From the NCBI GenBank assembly GCA_965216645.1, contig CBDCGJ010000063.1, positions 1 to 64,000 of the forward strand: a stretch of 64,000 nucleotides of DNA, written 5' to 3'. The stretch's first letter is position 1. Each line of letters begins with the position of its first letter. Below the pieces are notes generated by a model. It made no database searches. It worked only from the letters and a program-made list of their open reading frames with translations, and had not been told where the DNA came from. This DNA comes from CBDCGJ01 sp965216645 (GTDB lineage Bacteria > Pseudomonadota > Alphaproteobacteria > GCA-2731375). A program made the translations under genes and the position numbers. Positions 1-9,136 of the stretch are shown here, one piece after another.

Positions 1-168
1 GTTTTGCGAGCTCCCGGAGGCCTTCTCAACCTCCAGGATTTCTTCTGATTCTCCGTCCGGGCGTGCCAGCTCGCAAGCAAGAGGAGACGGCGTGACTGCC
101 GACCGCGTTCCCGCCTGATGGCCGGGCCGGCGGCGCTTCCATACTTGGCCGAGAGGAGAGAGATCACA

Positions 169-2099
169 ATGAAGAGTCCTAGCAGTGCCCGACCCTACCA
201 AGCGCATCGATGCGGTGTCCTAGCGGCATTTCTGTTCGCCGCTACGGCATCAGGTCAGACGACCGTGACGGAGTTCCAGAAGGTCGAGCCGAACGACATC
301 GCTTCAGGTGATGAGTTCGGTCTCGATGTAGTCGTCCAAGGCGACGTGGCGATCATCGGGTCGTTCCACGATGACGCAAGAGGGGTGGATTCGGGGGCTG
401 CCTACGTCTTTCGATTCAATGGGAGTTCTTGGGTCGAGGAACAGAAGCTCATAGCCAGCGATGGAGCTACTGGGGACGAGTTCGGTCTCCGTATCGCTCT
501 TGAGGACGACATCGCTGTCATTACGGCACGCAAGGACGATAGTGCGGGATCCGCCTACGTCTTTCGTTTCAATGGGGCATCGTGGGTTGAGGAGCAGAAA
601 CTGATCGCACCGGATCGAATGCCGGGGCGGTTCTTCGGCGAGCGAGTGTCGTTGAGCGGCGATGTCATTCTGATTGGCGACAGTGGACACGATACTGCAG
701 GTTTCCGATCGGGCGCTGCCTACGTCTATCGATTCGACGGGTCTGCATGGCAGTTCGAGCAGCGGCTGATAGGCAGCAATACTGCGAGCGGGCACAAGTT
801 TGGAGTCGTGCAAGTGCATGGCAGTCGCGCCGTGATCGGTGCAATTCAGAACGAGACGGTGCCCGCTCCCCAGACAGGGCAGGCGTACGTATTCGAGTAC
901 GACGGAGTCGCGTGGATCGAACAACAAATACTGACGCCCAGTGATGGAGGTTCGCATGACCAGTTCGGTGTGGAGATCGACGTTGACGACGCACGCATCG
1001 TCGTTGCAGCGAACTTGCACGATGGTGTCGGGATGAACGCCGGGGCAGTATACGTGTTCGAACACGACGGTTCGTCTTGGGTGGAAAGCCAGAAACTGAC
1101 GCCAGGTAATGCAGCCGCCTTGGACCGGTTCGGAGTCGAGGTGATTCTGGATCAGAACACTTTGCTCGTCGGTTCCCAGTTCGGCGACGGAGTTGGTGCA
1201 GATGGCGGAGTCGCCTACGTCTACCGCTTCGATGGCACTTCGTGGATGGAGGATCTACGGCTCGTTGCCAGTGACGGAGCGGCGGCCGATTGCCTCGGTT
1301 GCGCCATCTCAATTAGCGGCAACGTCGTCTTGGCAGGTGCTTTCCGGGAAGATGATCCCGGTGTGGGACTCAGGAGCGGTCTACTTCTTCGACGCCCAGC
1401 TCAATCAGCTTCCGATTGCGGACGCCGGGCCGGACCAGGAGCTCGAGTGCACCTCACCGGACGGTAGCACTGCTCCGCTGAACGGAACGGGGTCCTACGA
1501 CCCAGACGGTGACCCTTTGACCTTCCAATGGGACGTCCCCGCCGCGATCGTGCTCGACTCCGCTTCCAGCCCCACGCCTTCCGGGGTGTTTCCCTTGGGA
1601 ACGACCCTGGCCACACTCACGGTGATCGACGACAAGGGAGGCGTGGCCGTCGATGACGTGCTCGTGACGGTGGTAGACACTACGCCCCCGGAGGTCGTTT
1701 GCACGACCGACGTGGCGGCGCTATGGCCTCCGAACCACAAGATGGTCGACGTATCTCTCTTTGTTGAGGCTACCGATGCTTGCTCGGAACCCGAGGACAT
1801 CGTCTTGTTGCTGGTGACGGTGTCGAGTGACGAGCCCGATGATGCGATCGGGATGGGAGACGGGGGCGACGGCTGGTGACACCGACGGGTTCGACGGGTT
1901 CACTCAAGCGGTCGACGTAACGAGCAAGCTGACCTTCCAGCCGTCTGCAGCCCGGTTCGAGGGGACGATTCAGCTTCGCGCCGAGCGGGATGGCGCAGGT
2001 GACGGGCGGACGTACCACGCGCTCGTACTGGATAGCCAGGGCAATGTGGCTAGCTCAGGTTGTGTCGTGGTCGTTCCGCACGATCGGAAGAACAAGTGA
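169..2099 (+). CDS. Secreted FG-GAP/PKD repeat protein, broken by two frameshifts
   Basis: The protein would be about 642 aa after correcting two one-base insertions, an extra G in the run at 1365-1367 and another in the run at 1862-1866. I chose the ATG at 169 because a purine-rich GAGAGGAGAG lies just upstream and an N-terminal signal peptide follows (cleavage near ATASG-Q). The first ~400 residues hold about seven repeats of the form DEFG...DVAIIG...SGAAYVFRFNG-SWVEEQKL, typical of FG-GAP/integrin-like propellers. A PKD-type domain follows (DAGPDQELECTSPDG...GSYDPDGDPLTFQW), then a region with WPPNHKMVDV and SSDEPDD, and a C-terminal domain. This architecture is known from secreted proteins of Planctomycetes, Acidobacteria and similar phyla and is unlike the rest of the window. 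Role unknown, probably cell-surface or extracellular. Confidence 0.75.
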
Positions 2100-2666
2100 G
2101 CCATCGGCCGTCCGCATTGGTGCGTCAATGCGGGCGGTCGAGTGCACGGGGCGTTTCATCAGCTGCCGGAGTTGGGCATAGAGTTCGCAGATGGCTCAGT
2201 TGCGCGTTGGTGTTCTGGAGCACGGGTCGAGGTCATGGAGCCGCGCTCGCCGCTCCGCTCCGACCGATCTGCTCGACACGGGGATCGGTGTGACTGGGGC
2301 ACGGCTCTCGAATCATGAAAGCCTCTCCGAGTCCGTCAGCTCCTTGCTTTGCGATGCTGATCGAGTTCTTGTAGGTGTCGAGATCGACGTAGGTGGAAAA
2401 TGGTTTCATGGGCCGGCTTGCTCTGCGGCTCCGCGCCGCGCCTTGGTGGAACAAAGCCGTTGGTGTAACCCGTGGGCTCAGGAATGCCCGGTCCATCCAT
2501 CCTGTCTAGCACAACCACGGAGGCCAACGTGCTTTCACTCGCTCGTACGACGCTCGTCGCCATCTACCTTCTCGCGCCCGAGGCTTCGTCCCAGACCATC
2601 ACCCGGATCATCGACGAGGGAGGGGGTTGCGTGGCCCCACTGGATGAACCGCGCTGGGTCCGGTCC
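2100..2666. other. Intergenic stretch without a supported gene
   Basis: Overlapping reading frames occur on both strands but none resembles a known protein, and all have the arginine/proline-rich look of high-GC shadows. The stretch lies between the FG-GAP gene and the IS481 end repeats. I see no RNA gene here. Confidence 0.5.
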
Positions 2667-2741
2667 GGGTACATGGGTGACATCGGTGCCTGGGGACATG
2701 GGTAACACCCGTGGACCGTTGTCCGGGGACATAGGTGACAC
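2667..2741. repeat. Three copies of a 17-nt IS481-type end motif
   Basis: Near-identical 17-mers occur in direct orientation at 2667-2683 (GGGTACATGGGTGACAT), 2692-2708 (GGGGACATGGGTAACAC) and 2725-2741 (GGGGACATAGGTGACAC). They lie immediately upstream of an IS481-family transposase, where a terminal inverted repeat is expected. The outermost copy is probably the element's end. The inner copies may be extra transposase-binding sites or older ends left by nested insertions. Confidence 0.6.
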
Positions 2742-2782
2742 TTGGGACTGGATCGTGTGTTCCGGGGGTGGAGCCTGCCTGG

Positions 2783-3150
2783 ATGCCGTGGCACCAGACC
2801 GACCCCGTGAACGAGAGACTGAAGTTCGTGGCAGCCTCGCAGCGAGGAGACCGCACGATGACGGAGCTCTGTGCAGACTTCGGGATCAGCCGGAAGACCG
2901 GCTACAAGATCCTGAAGCGCTACGAGCTGGAAGGCCCTGAAGGGCTTCGAGACCGTTCGAGAGCGCCACATCGGCACCCGAACCAGACGCCGGCGGACAT
3001 CGAGGCGATGATCCTCCGGCATCGGAAGGCTCATCCGACGTGGGGATCGAAGAAGATCCTCGTGAAGCTGGCCAAAGAGGTCCTGCCGGAAGAGCTGCCG
3101 GCGAGGAGCACGGTGGATGCGGTGTTGAAGCGCGCGGGAGTCGTGGCGAC
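2783..3150 (+). mobile_element. IS481-family transposase, N-terminal fragment
   Basis: From the ATG at 2783 the product reads MPWHQTDPVNERLKFVAASQRGDRT and so on, with a helix-turn-helix (ELCADFGISRKTGYKILKRYE) and the AHPTWGSKKIL motif found before the catalytic rve domain of IS481 transposases. Similarity stops after about 120 residues at ...VLKRAGVV, and the DDE catalytic core is missing. Beyond about 3150 the sequence belongs to an oppositely oriented Rieske oxygenase gene. The frame runs on to 3220, but those residues are antisense to that gene. The fragment cannot be active. Whether the cut is a real rearrangement or an assembly joint cannot be told from sequence alone. Confidence 0.8.
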
Positions 3151-3273
3151 GCCGGCCAGGATCCAGGCGTCGGCGAAAAGGGTCCGCTTCTCCCGCTCGA
3201 ACCAGTCGGGATCGGTATAGGCCGCGCGGGGCAGTTTTTGTCGGGGGCTCGCCGGTAAGGCGCTGTCGGTCAT
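3150..3273 (-). pseudogene. Rieske ring-hydroxylating oxygenase, 5' fragment
   Basis: From the ATG at 3273 the first ~40 residues read MTDSALPASPRQKLPRAAYT, then DPDWFEREKRTLFADAWILAGVA. This is the conserved N-terminus of Rieske-type oxygenase alpha subunits just before the [2Fe-2S] Rieske domain. The match ends near 3150, where IS481 sequence begins, so the Rieske centre and the mononuclear iron domain are both absent. The gene starts 72 bp after tctC on the same strand and was probably the last gene of that operon. Such an enzyme would hydroxylate or demethylate the compound imported by the transporter, but the substrate is not predictable. Confidence 0.7.
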
Positions 3274-3344
3274 TGCGGGTCTCCTCGCCGTTCGCCGCAG
3301 TGTATCTCGGGCGGCAAACGGCGGGAACCCAGGTTTAGCGCGGT

Positions 3345-4298
3345 CTACTTCTTCTTGTAGCCGGTGGATTCGACCAACTCGCCATAGCCCTTCCACTGGG
3401 CATGCATTTCGGCGGTCGCATCGGCGCCGTTCTTGTAAGCCGGCGGGTTCTGGATCTTCTCCAGCAGGGCCAGCAGTTCCGGCGCTTTGGACGCCTCGGC
3501 GGCGGCCGCCTCGAGTTTCGCCAGGATCTCCTCAGGCACGCCGTTCGGCACCGCCAGCACGGTGAACAGGTTATTGTTCACGTTCACGCCCTCTTCCAGA
3601 AACGTCGTCACGTCCGGATTGCCGGCATGGCGTTCGCCGGTCGCCGCGACCAGCAGACGCATCTTGTCCGGAAAGCGGGCATGGATGCCGCCGGAATAGG
3701 CGATGTCGACCTGGTTGGCCAGCACCACATTGACGATGCCGGCGCCGCCCTTCACGGGCACATAGTTGATTTTCAGATCGTTATCCCGGGCGATCACTTC
3801 CATGATCATCTTCGAGGCCGGGCTGAGGGTACCGTATTTCATGCCCGGATTGGCCTTGGCATGGGCGACGAAGTCTTTGAAGTTCTTCAGCTTCGAGTCC
3901 GCCGGCACCACCAGGCCTGGCTGATAGGCCGAGACCATGCCGAAATAGGTGAAGTCGTCGACGGTGATGCGCACTTTCGAATTCACATGCGGGCCGAAGG
4001 TGATGGTGGTGGTCGGCGCCATCATGATTGTGTAGCCGTCGGGCTTGGCCCGCTTCACCTGCATCGCCGCCACGCCGCCGCCGGCGCCCGGCTTGTTCAG
4101 CACATTGATCTGCTGGCCCAATATTTCGCCGAACTTCTTGACGAAGACCCGGCCCACCGTGTCGGTGCCGCCGCCGGCCTTGTAGCCGATGACCATGTTG
4201 ATCGGCCGAGTCGGATACTCGGCGGCCAGCGCGCCGACCGCGACGCCGAGGCTGAGGGTCGCGGCGCCCGCCGCCACTAGAAATCTTCTCGTAATCAT
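3345..4298 (-). CDS. TTT transporter substrate-binding protein (TctC/Bug family)
   Basis: A 317-aa periplasmic binding protein. The N-terminus (MITRRFLVAAGAATLSLGVAVGALAAEYPTRP) is a signal peptide, and the mature start with the following VIGYKAGGGTD segment is the classic Bug-family ligand-loop signature. Length is normal. Its start codon overlaps the tctA stop by 4 bp (ATGA), so the two are translationally coupled. Bug proteins capture carboxylates and aromatic acids and deliver them to a TctA/TctB membrane complex. The ligand cannot be named from sequence. Confidence 0.93.
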   Translation of the reverse strand: MITRRFLVAAGAATLSLGVAVGALAAEYPTRPINMVIGYKAGGGTDTVGRVFVKKFGEILGQQINVLNKPGAGGGVAAMQVKRAKPDGYTIMMAPTTTITFGPHVNSKVRITVDDFTYFGMVSAYQPGLVVPADSKLKNFKDFVAHAKANPGMKYGTLSPASKMIMEVIARDNDLKINYVPVKGGAGIVNVVLANQVDIAYSGGIHARFPDKMRLLVAATGERHAGNPDVTTFLEEGVNVNNNLFTVLAVPNGVPEEILAKLEAAAAEASKAPELLALLEKIQNPPAYKNGADATAEMHAQWKGYGELVESTGYKKK

Positions 4299-5830
4299 GA
4301 TGCTTTATTCTCCTCTTGTTGGATATCTTGGGTGGTTTGCCCCTTGTTCTGTTTTGCCCGATTGGCGCTGATGCGCCAGACCGCGAAGACGGTGATCGCC
4401 AGAAAAACCAGGGCGATCGGGTGGTTGATCAAGTTTGTGGCGTCCCGGTCCATGATCGCAATGGCCTGCCGCATCGACAGTTCGAAGGACGGACCGATGA
4501 CGAAACCGATCAGGAAGGTGACGAAGGAAAAGTCCAGCTTCTTGGCCAGGAAGCCGACGATGCCGAAGATGATCATCAGGATCACGCCGAAAATGCCGCC
4601 ACCCTGCAGGATCGCGCCGAGGCAGCACAGGAAGATGACGATGGCGATGACCCAGTTGGTCGGCGCTTCGACCACGCGGGCGAAGATGTTCTGTCCGAAG
4701 AAGCCGATGCCGAGCAGCAGAACGCTGGCGCAGAGCATGGCGGCATAAATGCCGTAAATCAGATCCGGCTTCTCGATGAACATGGTTGGGCCGGGCTGCA
4801 CGCCCTGAATGACGAAGGCGCTGATCAGGATCGCCGCGATGACGCTGCCCGGAATGCCGATGGCGAAAAGCGGGATCAGGCTCGACGGTACCACGGCATT
4901 GTCGGCGCTTTCCGCCGCCGCCACGCCCTCGATGGCGCCCTTGCCGAAGCGGGAGGGATCTTTCGCCGCCTTCTTGGTCATGCCGTAAGACAGGAAGGAG
5001 CCGACGGAGGCGCCGAGGCCCGGCAGGATGCCGACGGCGGAGCCGACCAAGGTGCCGCGGATCAGCGGGATGCCGCAGGCTTTCCAATCGGCCAGGGTGA
5101 CCACATGGTTCTCCCGATCGCCCTTGCCGGACAGCATGCTTTCGTCGACATGGGTGTCATGGGCGTTACCGGCCTGCACGATCATTTCCGCCAGCGCCAA
5201 CATGCCGATGGCGACCGGGATGATGGACAGGCCGTCCTCCAGTTCCAGGAAGCCGAAGCTGAAGCGCACGGCGGCGGTCTCGATCTCCAACCCGACGGTG
5301 GCCAGCAAGAGGCCGATGACACCGGCAATCAGGCCCTTCAGCAGCGAGCCGCCGGAAAGGCCGGCAATGAAGGTCAGCGAGAACATCAGGATCGCGGTCA
5401 GCTCAACCGGGCCGATCAACAGCGCGTATTTGGCCAGCGGCGCGGCCAGAATGATCAGGAACAAGGTCGAGCAGAAGTCGCCGATCACAGAGGCGAACAG
5501 CCCCATCTTCAGCGCTTTCTTCGCCTTGCCCTGGCGCGCCAGGGGATAGCCGTCCATCGCCGTCGGCGCCGAGGACGCCTCGCCCGGCGTGTTCAGCAGG
5601 ATCGCCGAGACGGCGCTGCCGGCGGCGCTGCCTTTGGAGATGCCGATCAGAAAGGCCAGCGCCGGCAGGGGCGAGATATAGAAGGTGATCGGAATGGCGA
5701 TCGCCGTGGCCACGCCCTTGCCCAGACCGGGTAGAGCGCCGACGATATAGCCGATGGTGACGCCGAAGGCGACATAGAGAATATTTTCGAAAGTAAGCGC
5801 GGCGGAGAAGCCGGTGAGCAATGCGTCCAT
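4295..5830 (-). CDS. TTT transporter large membrane subunit (TctA family)
   Basis: A 511-aa integral membrane protein with about 11-12 hydrophobic segments. I used the ATG at 5830 (MDALLTGFSAALTFENILYVAFG) because it matches family N-termini and follows tctB by 13 bp. The conserved GALPGLGKGVATAIAIPITF near residue 35 and the repeat GILPGLGASVGSFLSYGMTKKAAKDPSRFGKGAIEGVAAAESADNA, containing the EGVAAAESADNA signature, identify TctA. It forms the ion-coupled translocation channel with TctB. The frame is open upstream, but those residues are antisense-like and overlap tctB. Confidence 0.95.
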   Translation of the reverse strand: MDALLTGFSAALTFENILYVAFGVTIGYIVGALPGLGKGVATAIAIPITFYISPLPALAFLIGISKGSAAGSAVSAILLNTPGEASSAPTAMDGYPLARQGKAKKALKMGLFASVIGDFCSTLFLIILAAPLAKYALLIGPVELTAILMFSLTFIAGLSGGSLLKGLIAGVIGLLLATVGLEIETAAVRFSFGFLELEDGLSIIPVAIGMLALAEMIVQAGNAHDTHVDESMLSGKGDRENHVVTLADWKACGIPLIRGTLVGSAVGILPGLGASVGSFLSYGMTKKAAKDPSRFGKGAIEGVAAAESADNAVVPSSLIPLFAIGIPGSVIAAILISAFVIQGVQPGPTMFIEKPDLIYGIYAAMLCASVLLLGIGFFGQNIFARVVEAPTNWVIAIVIFLCCLGAILQGGGIFGVILMIIFGIVGFLAKKLDFSFVTFLIGFVIGPSFELSMRQAIAIMDRDATNLINHPIALVFLAITVFAVWRISANRAKQNKGQTTQDIQQEENKAS

Positions 5831-5843
5831 GATCCGGGTCCCC

Positions 5844-6287
5844 TTACTCGATCGCCGTGCCGAGCAGCTGATAGAACAGCAGATAGACACCCAATAATAA
5901 AACGACGGGGATGGCGATATAGGGCAGCGGATGACGCTCGCCCATGGCGGCCAGGACGCCGACGACAACGACGATGCCGGCGGCGATGGCATGGACATAA
6001 ACGAAAAGCAGGGCCGAGACGGCAATGGTCAGGGATATCAACCCCATCTTCATCAGTTCCTGCTTGGTGAACGGGCTTTCTCCCTTCTCCGACAGGCCGC
6101 GCAGATTGCCGAAAACCAGCAGAGCGGACAGGCCCAGCAGGGCGATCGCGCAGACATAGGGCATCAGGCGCGGCGACATGGTCGGGTCGCCGTCGCCGGT
6201 CTCGACCTGCGCCGGGATCAGCCAGAAGATCAGCAGCAGGCTGAACACGACCAGCACGCCCCCGGATACGAGATTGGATCGTTGCAT
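5844..6287 (-). CDS. TTT transporter small membrane subunit (TctB family)
   Basis: A 147-aa protein with four predicted membrane helices (residues ~8-25, 40-60, 80-98 and 103-145). The motif DPTMSPRLMPYVCAIALLGLSALL resembles the F/M-P-R-xx-P signature of TctB. It is the first gene of a B-A-C operon read leftwards. The ~280-bp region upstream is shared with the divergent marR gene, so MarR control is plausible. TctB is poorly conserved, and the assignment rests on size, topology and position. Confidence 0.88.
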   Translation of the reverse strand: MQRSNLVSGGVLVVFSLLLIFWLIPAQVETGDGDPTMSPRLMPYVCAIALLGLSALLVFGNLRGLSEKGESPFTKQELMKMGLISLTIAVSALLFVYVHAIAAGIVVVVGVLAAMGERHPLPYIAIPVVLLLGVYLLFYQLLGTAIE

Positions 6288-6527
6288 TAATAATGCCCCC
6301 TTTTCGGCGATCGATACCGGTGCAGCCGTTTCCTGTCCCCCGCTGCGCCGGCTTTTGCCGGGCGTCCGGTATGATTTTCTATAATGGTCGCCGTGCCGTT
6401 TTACGGGCTGCGGTGAAATTCGGTCTCTGTTGAAATCAATTTCGGCAAAGCCGCAAATATATTAACGCCGCGGATTGTGACATTTGCCGGTTACAAGATC
6501 AATCCGCCGCCAATTTGAAAGATATTT

Positions 6528-6541
6528 GTTGACAAGTCAAC
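6528..6541. promoter_or_regulatory. Palindrome, candidate MarR operator
   Basis: GTTGAC-AA-GTCAAC is a 6-bp inverted repeat with a 2-bp spacer, 24 bp upstream of the marR start codon, in the intergenic region shared with the tct operon. A TTGACA -35-like hexamer (6529-6534) overlaps it, so binding would occlude RNA polymerase. MarR regulators usually bind short palindromes of this kind in their own divergent promoters. The assignment is inferred from position. Confidence 0.55.
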
Positions 6542-6565
6542 TAAATATGCCGACCTTTTCGGACC

Positions 6566-7036
6566 ATGAACGATCCCGAAACCGGCCTCGATTTCAACGA
6601 TTACGTCAATTTCCAGCTCTCGCGTTTGAGCCATAATTTGACGCGGCAAAGTCACAAGGTCCTGGCCGCCGGCTGGGATCTCGGCGTGCCGGAATGGCGC
6701 TGTCTGGCCCTGCTGACGACGCTGGGGCCGTCCGGTATCAACCGAATGGCCCAGATCAGCGGTATGGACAAGGGGCAGGTCAGCCGCACCGTGGCGGCCT
6801 TGGAGACCAAGGGCCTGGTCGAAGTGCGGTCGCGGCTCGACGACAAGCGGCAGATCGAGGTGGCGTTGACCGAGGCCGGCAGCGCCACGTCGGCGGGCAT
6901 CCAACCTTATATGAAACGGCGGAACGACTTCCTGCTGTCCGCGCTGACCCGGCGCGAACGGGACCTGCTGTTCCGTTGTATCGGCAAGCTTACCGTCGCC
7001 AGCGCCGACTGGGAAGCGAAACAGGACGACACATGA
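6566..7036 (+). CDS. MarR-family transcriptional regulator
   Basis: A 156-aa protein with a winged helix-turn-helix. Residues ~60-110 read GINRMAQISGMDKGQVSRTVAALETKGLVEVRSRLDDKRQIEVALTEAG, including the D-x-R-x wing motif typical of MarR. It is divergent from the tctBAC operon, and its stop overlaps the sulfatase start by 4 bp (ATGA). It probably senses the transported compound or a breakdown product. MarR proteins usually act as ligand-released repressors. Confidence 0.93.
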   Translation: MNDPETGLDFNDYVNFQLSRLSHNLTRQSHKVLAAGWDLGVPEWRCLALLTTLGPSGINRMAQISGMDKGQVSRTVAALETKGLVEVRSRLDDKRQIEVALTEAGSATSAGIQPYMKRRNDFLLSALTRRERDLLFRCIGKLTVASADWEAKQDDT

Positions 7037-8502
7037 CGCAACCGAATCTCCTCATCATCATGTCGGACGAGCACGACCCCCGCTATATGGGCGCCGCCGG
7101 CCACGACTTCATTCAAACCCCCCATCTCGACGCCCTGGCGGCGCGCGGTACCCGCTTCGACAGCGCCTATACGCCCTGCCCGATCTGCGTGCCGGCCCGC
7201 GCCGCCTTCGCCACCGGCCGCTATGTGCATGAGATCGCCTACTGGGACAATGCCATCGCCTATGACGGCCGGGAACGGGGCTGGGGTCATGTGCTGCAGA
7301 ACGCCGGCATTCCGGTGCAGTCGATCGGTAAGCTGCATTACCGGGCGGAGGAGGACCCGACCGGCTTCGACGAAGAGCATCTGCCGATGCATATCTATAA
7401 GGGCCATGGCATGGTCTGGGGTTCCCAACGGGATCCGCTGCCGCCCCATGCGCCCACCGACACGCGGATGCTGGGTGAGTATATCGGGCCGGGCGAGAGC
7501 GCCTATATCCAATATGACCGGGCCGTCACCGATCGGACCGTGGATTGGCTATCCGACTGGGGCGCTGCGCGGGCGGCGCAGCCGTTCTGCCTGTTCGTCG
7601 GTCTGGTGGCGCCGCATTTCCCGCTGGTGGTGGCGCAGGAGTACTTGGATCTCTACCCGCCGGAAAGCGTGCCGCCGCGCAAGCTGCATCCGACGGATGG
7701 ATATGTGCATCATCCCTGGATCGAGGTCGCCGAGCGGTTCCGCAATACCGAGGGCGACTTCAAGGATGAGGCCGAACGGCTGATGGCGATCCGCTGTTAT
7801 TATGGGCTGGTCAGCTGGCTCGACCATAATGTCGGCCGTATTCTCGGTGCCCTCGACGGCGCCGGGCTGGCCGGCAATACCCGGGTGATCTATACCAGCG
7901 ATCACGGCGACAATGTCGGCCAGCGTGGACTTTGGGGCAAATCCAACCTTTATGAGGAGGCGGCGGCCGTGCCCATGGTGATGGCCGGGCCGGGCATTGC
8001 CGAAGGCGCGGTCTCGCGGACGCCGGTCAACTTGATCGACGTCTATCCCACGGTGTTGGAGAATTTTGGCTTGAATGACGAAGCGGCCACCGCGCCGGAT
8101 GAGGCGGGCGACGCCAATCGGCGGCCCGGCCGCTCCCTATTCGAGCTCGCCGCCGCGGCGGATGCGCCGGAGCGTCTGGCCTTCTCCGAATATCACGCCG
8201 CCGGTTCGCCCAGCGGCGGTTTCATGCTGCGCCGGGGCCGTTGGAAGCTGAACTATTATGTCGGCTTCGCGCCGGAGCTGTTCGATCTCGACGCCGATCC
8301 GGAGGAAACCCGCGACCTCGCCGGCGACCCGGCCCACGGCGATAGGCTGCGCGATTTGGAGGCCGAATTGCGGCGCATCTGCGATCCGGAAGCCGTCGAC
8401 GCCCAGGCCAAGCGCGACCAAAATGCCCTGATCGCCCGCCACGGCGGCTACGAAGCCGCCCTCTCCGTCGGCGCCCCCGGCGCCACGCCCGTGCCGACGT
8501 GA
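7033..8502 (+). CDS. Type I sulfatase/phosphonate monoester hydrolase family enzyme
   Basis: A 489-aa alkaline-phosphatase-superfamily hydrolase. The start at 7033 overlaps the marR stop. N-terminal metal-binding SDEHDPRYMG (residues ~11-20) is followed by the activation motif C52-V-P-A-R56, in which formylglycine-generating enzyme would oxidise Cys52. The second metal site is YTSDHGDNVGQRGLWGKSNLYEE, with the conserved Asp-His and a downstream Lys. No signal peptide is visible, suggesting cytoplasmic action on a substrate already imported. The SDEH...RYMG...GH start resembles the group holding phosphonate monoester hydrolases and choline-sulfatase-like enzymes. A substrate imported by the neighbouring TTT system is an inference. 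Confidence 0.9.
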   Translation: MTQPNLLIIMSDEHDPRYMGAAGHDFIQTPHLDALAARGTRFDSAYTPCPICVPARAAFATGRYVHEIAYWDNAIAYDGRERGWGHVLQNAGIPVQSIGKLHYRAEEDPTGFDEEHLPMHIYKGHGMVWGSQRDPLPPHAPTDTRMLGEYIGPGESAYIQYDRAVTDRTVDWLSDWGAARAAQPFCLFVGLVAPHFPLVVAQEYLDLYPPESVPPRKLHPTDGYVHHPWIEVAERFRNTEGDFKDEAERLMAIRCYYGLVSWLDHNVGRILGALDGAGLAGNTRVIYTSDHGDNVGQRGLWGKSNLYEEAAAVPMVMAGPGIAEGAVSRTPVNLIDVYPTVLENFGLNDEAATAPDEAGDANRRPGRSLFELAAAADAPERLAFSEYHAAGSPSGGFMLRRGRWKLNYYVGFAPELFDLDADPEETRDLAGDPAHGDRLRDLEAELRRICDPEAVDAQAKRDQNALIARHGGYEAALSVGAPGATPVPT

Positions 8503-8592
8503 GACGGTTGGGTTTATTAAAGTGTCAGACTATTTTCTTAAAGCATAAATCATAGAACATAAGTTTATTTTAGATTTTTTCGGTACGATAAA

Positions 8593-9021
8593 ATGACAAA
8601 GCGGCTGGTCTATGTGGAACTTAAAACCGGCTTTGACCATGACGGTCCCGCCTGGATCGGTCATGCGACAACCTCTAAGTCCGGATTGACGATCTATTTC
8701 GACGGCCTTGCATTTAAGAGACTCGGCGGTCAAGGAATTCGAGGCAATTACTATGAAGCCAATTCGGGGGATGAGTATTGGATATCCGGGGTCAAGCGGG
8801 ACAACTGGGACCGGCATTGGGCCGGGTCCGGCAAAATCCAAATCGACCGCGCCGCCGTCTCCGAATACCTGTCGCGGATCGGAGCAACGAGATTGCCGAA
8901 AAACATAACGAAAGTTGATCTGGCACCGCCGGTTCGGCCCGACGGACATCATGAGGCCGAGAACGCAAAACTCGATGGCGCCGAATCTATTACTGATGTT
9001 CCGGGGAAGGATAAAGCTTAA
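8593..9021 (+). CDS. Conserved hypothetical protein
   Basis: A 142-aa soluble protein starting MTKRLVYVELKTGFDHDGPAWIG, with strong aromatic and glycine motifs (GNYYEANSGDEYWISGVKRD and DRHWAGSGKIQIDR). It resembles a widespread family of small bacterial proteins of unknown function that are sometimes mislabelled as deoxyxylulose-phosphate synthase. The C-terminal ~40 residues are low in conserved features. No signal peptide or membrane segment. It lies inside the inverted-repeat-bounded island. Confidence 0.7.
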   Translation: MTKRLVYVELKTGFDHDGPAWIGHATTSKSGLTIYFDGLAFKRLGGQGIRGNYYEANSGDEYWISGVKRDNWDRHWAGSGKIQIDRAAVSEYLSRIGATRLPKNITKVDLAPPVRPDGHHEAENAKLDGAESITDVPGKDKA

Positions 9022-9136
9022 GGGCCAGACAAATCGAGTATACTATTCATCAAAAGATACTGGTGTTAGAAAAAAATCAGTCTGACAAACTAGTTTGTGC
9101 ACACAAGTTTTTGAGCTTGGATACGCATGTGTTGCG

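Noticed and set aside
2191..2940. 249-codon rightward frame upstream of the IS481 transposase
   Set aside because: Its product is Arg/Pro/Ser-rich, resembles no family and overlaps the IS end repeats and the transposase start in another frame.
4316..5734. Long rightward open frame (472 codons) opposite tctA
   Set aside because: It is antisense to a strongly conserved TctA gene and its product is a Gln/Asp/Arg-rich low-complexity sequence typical of high-GC shadows.
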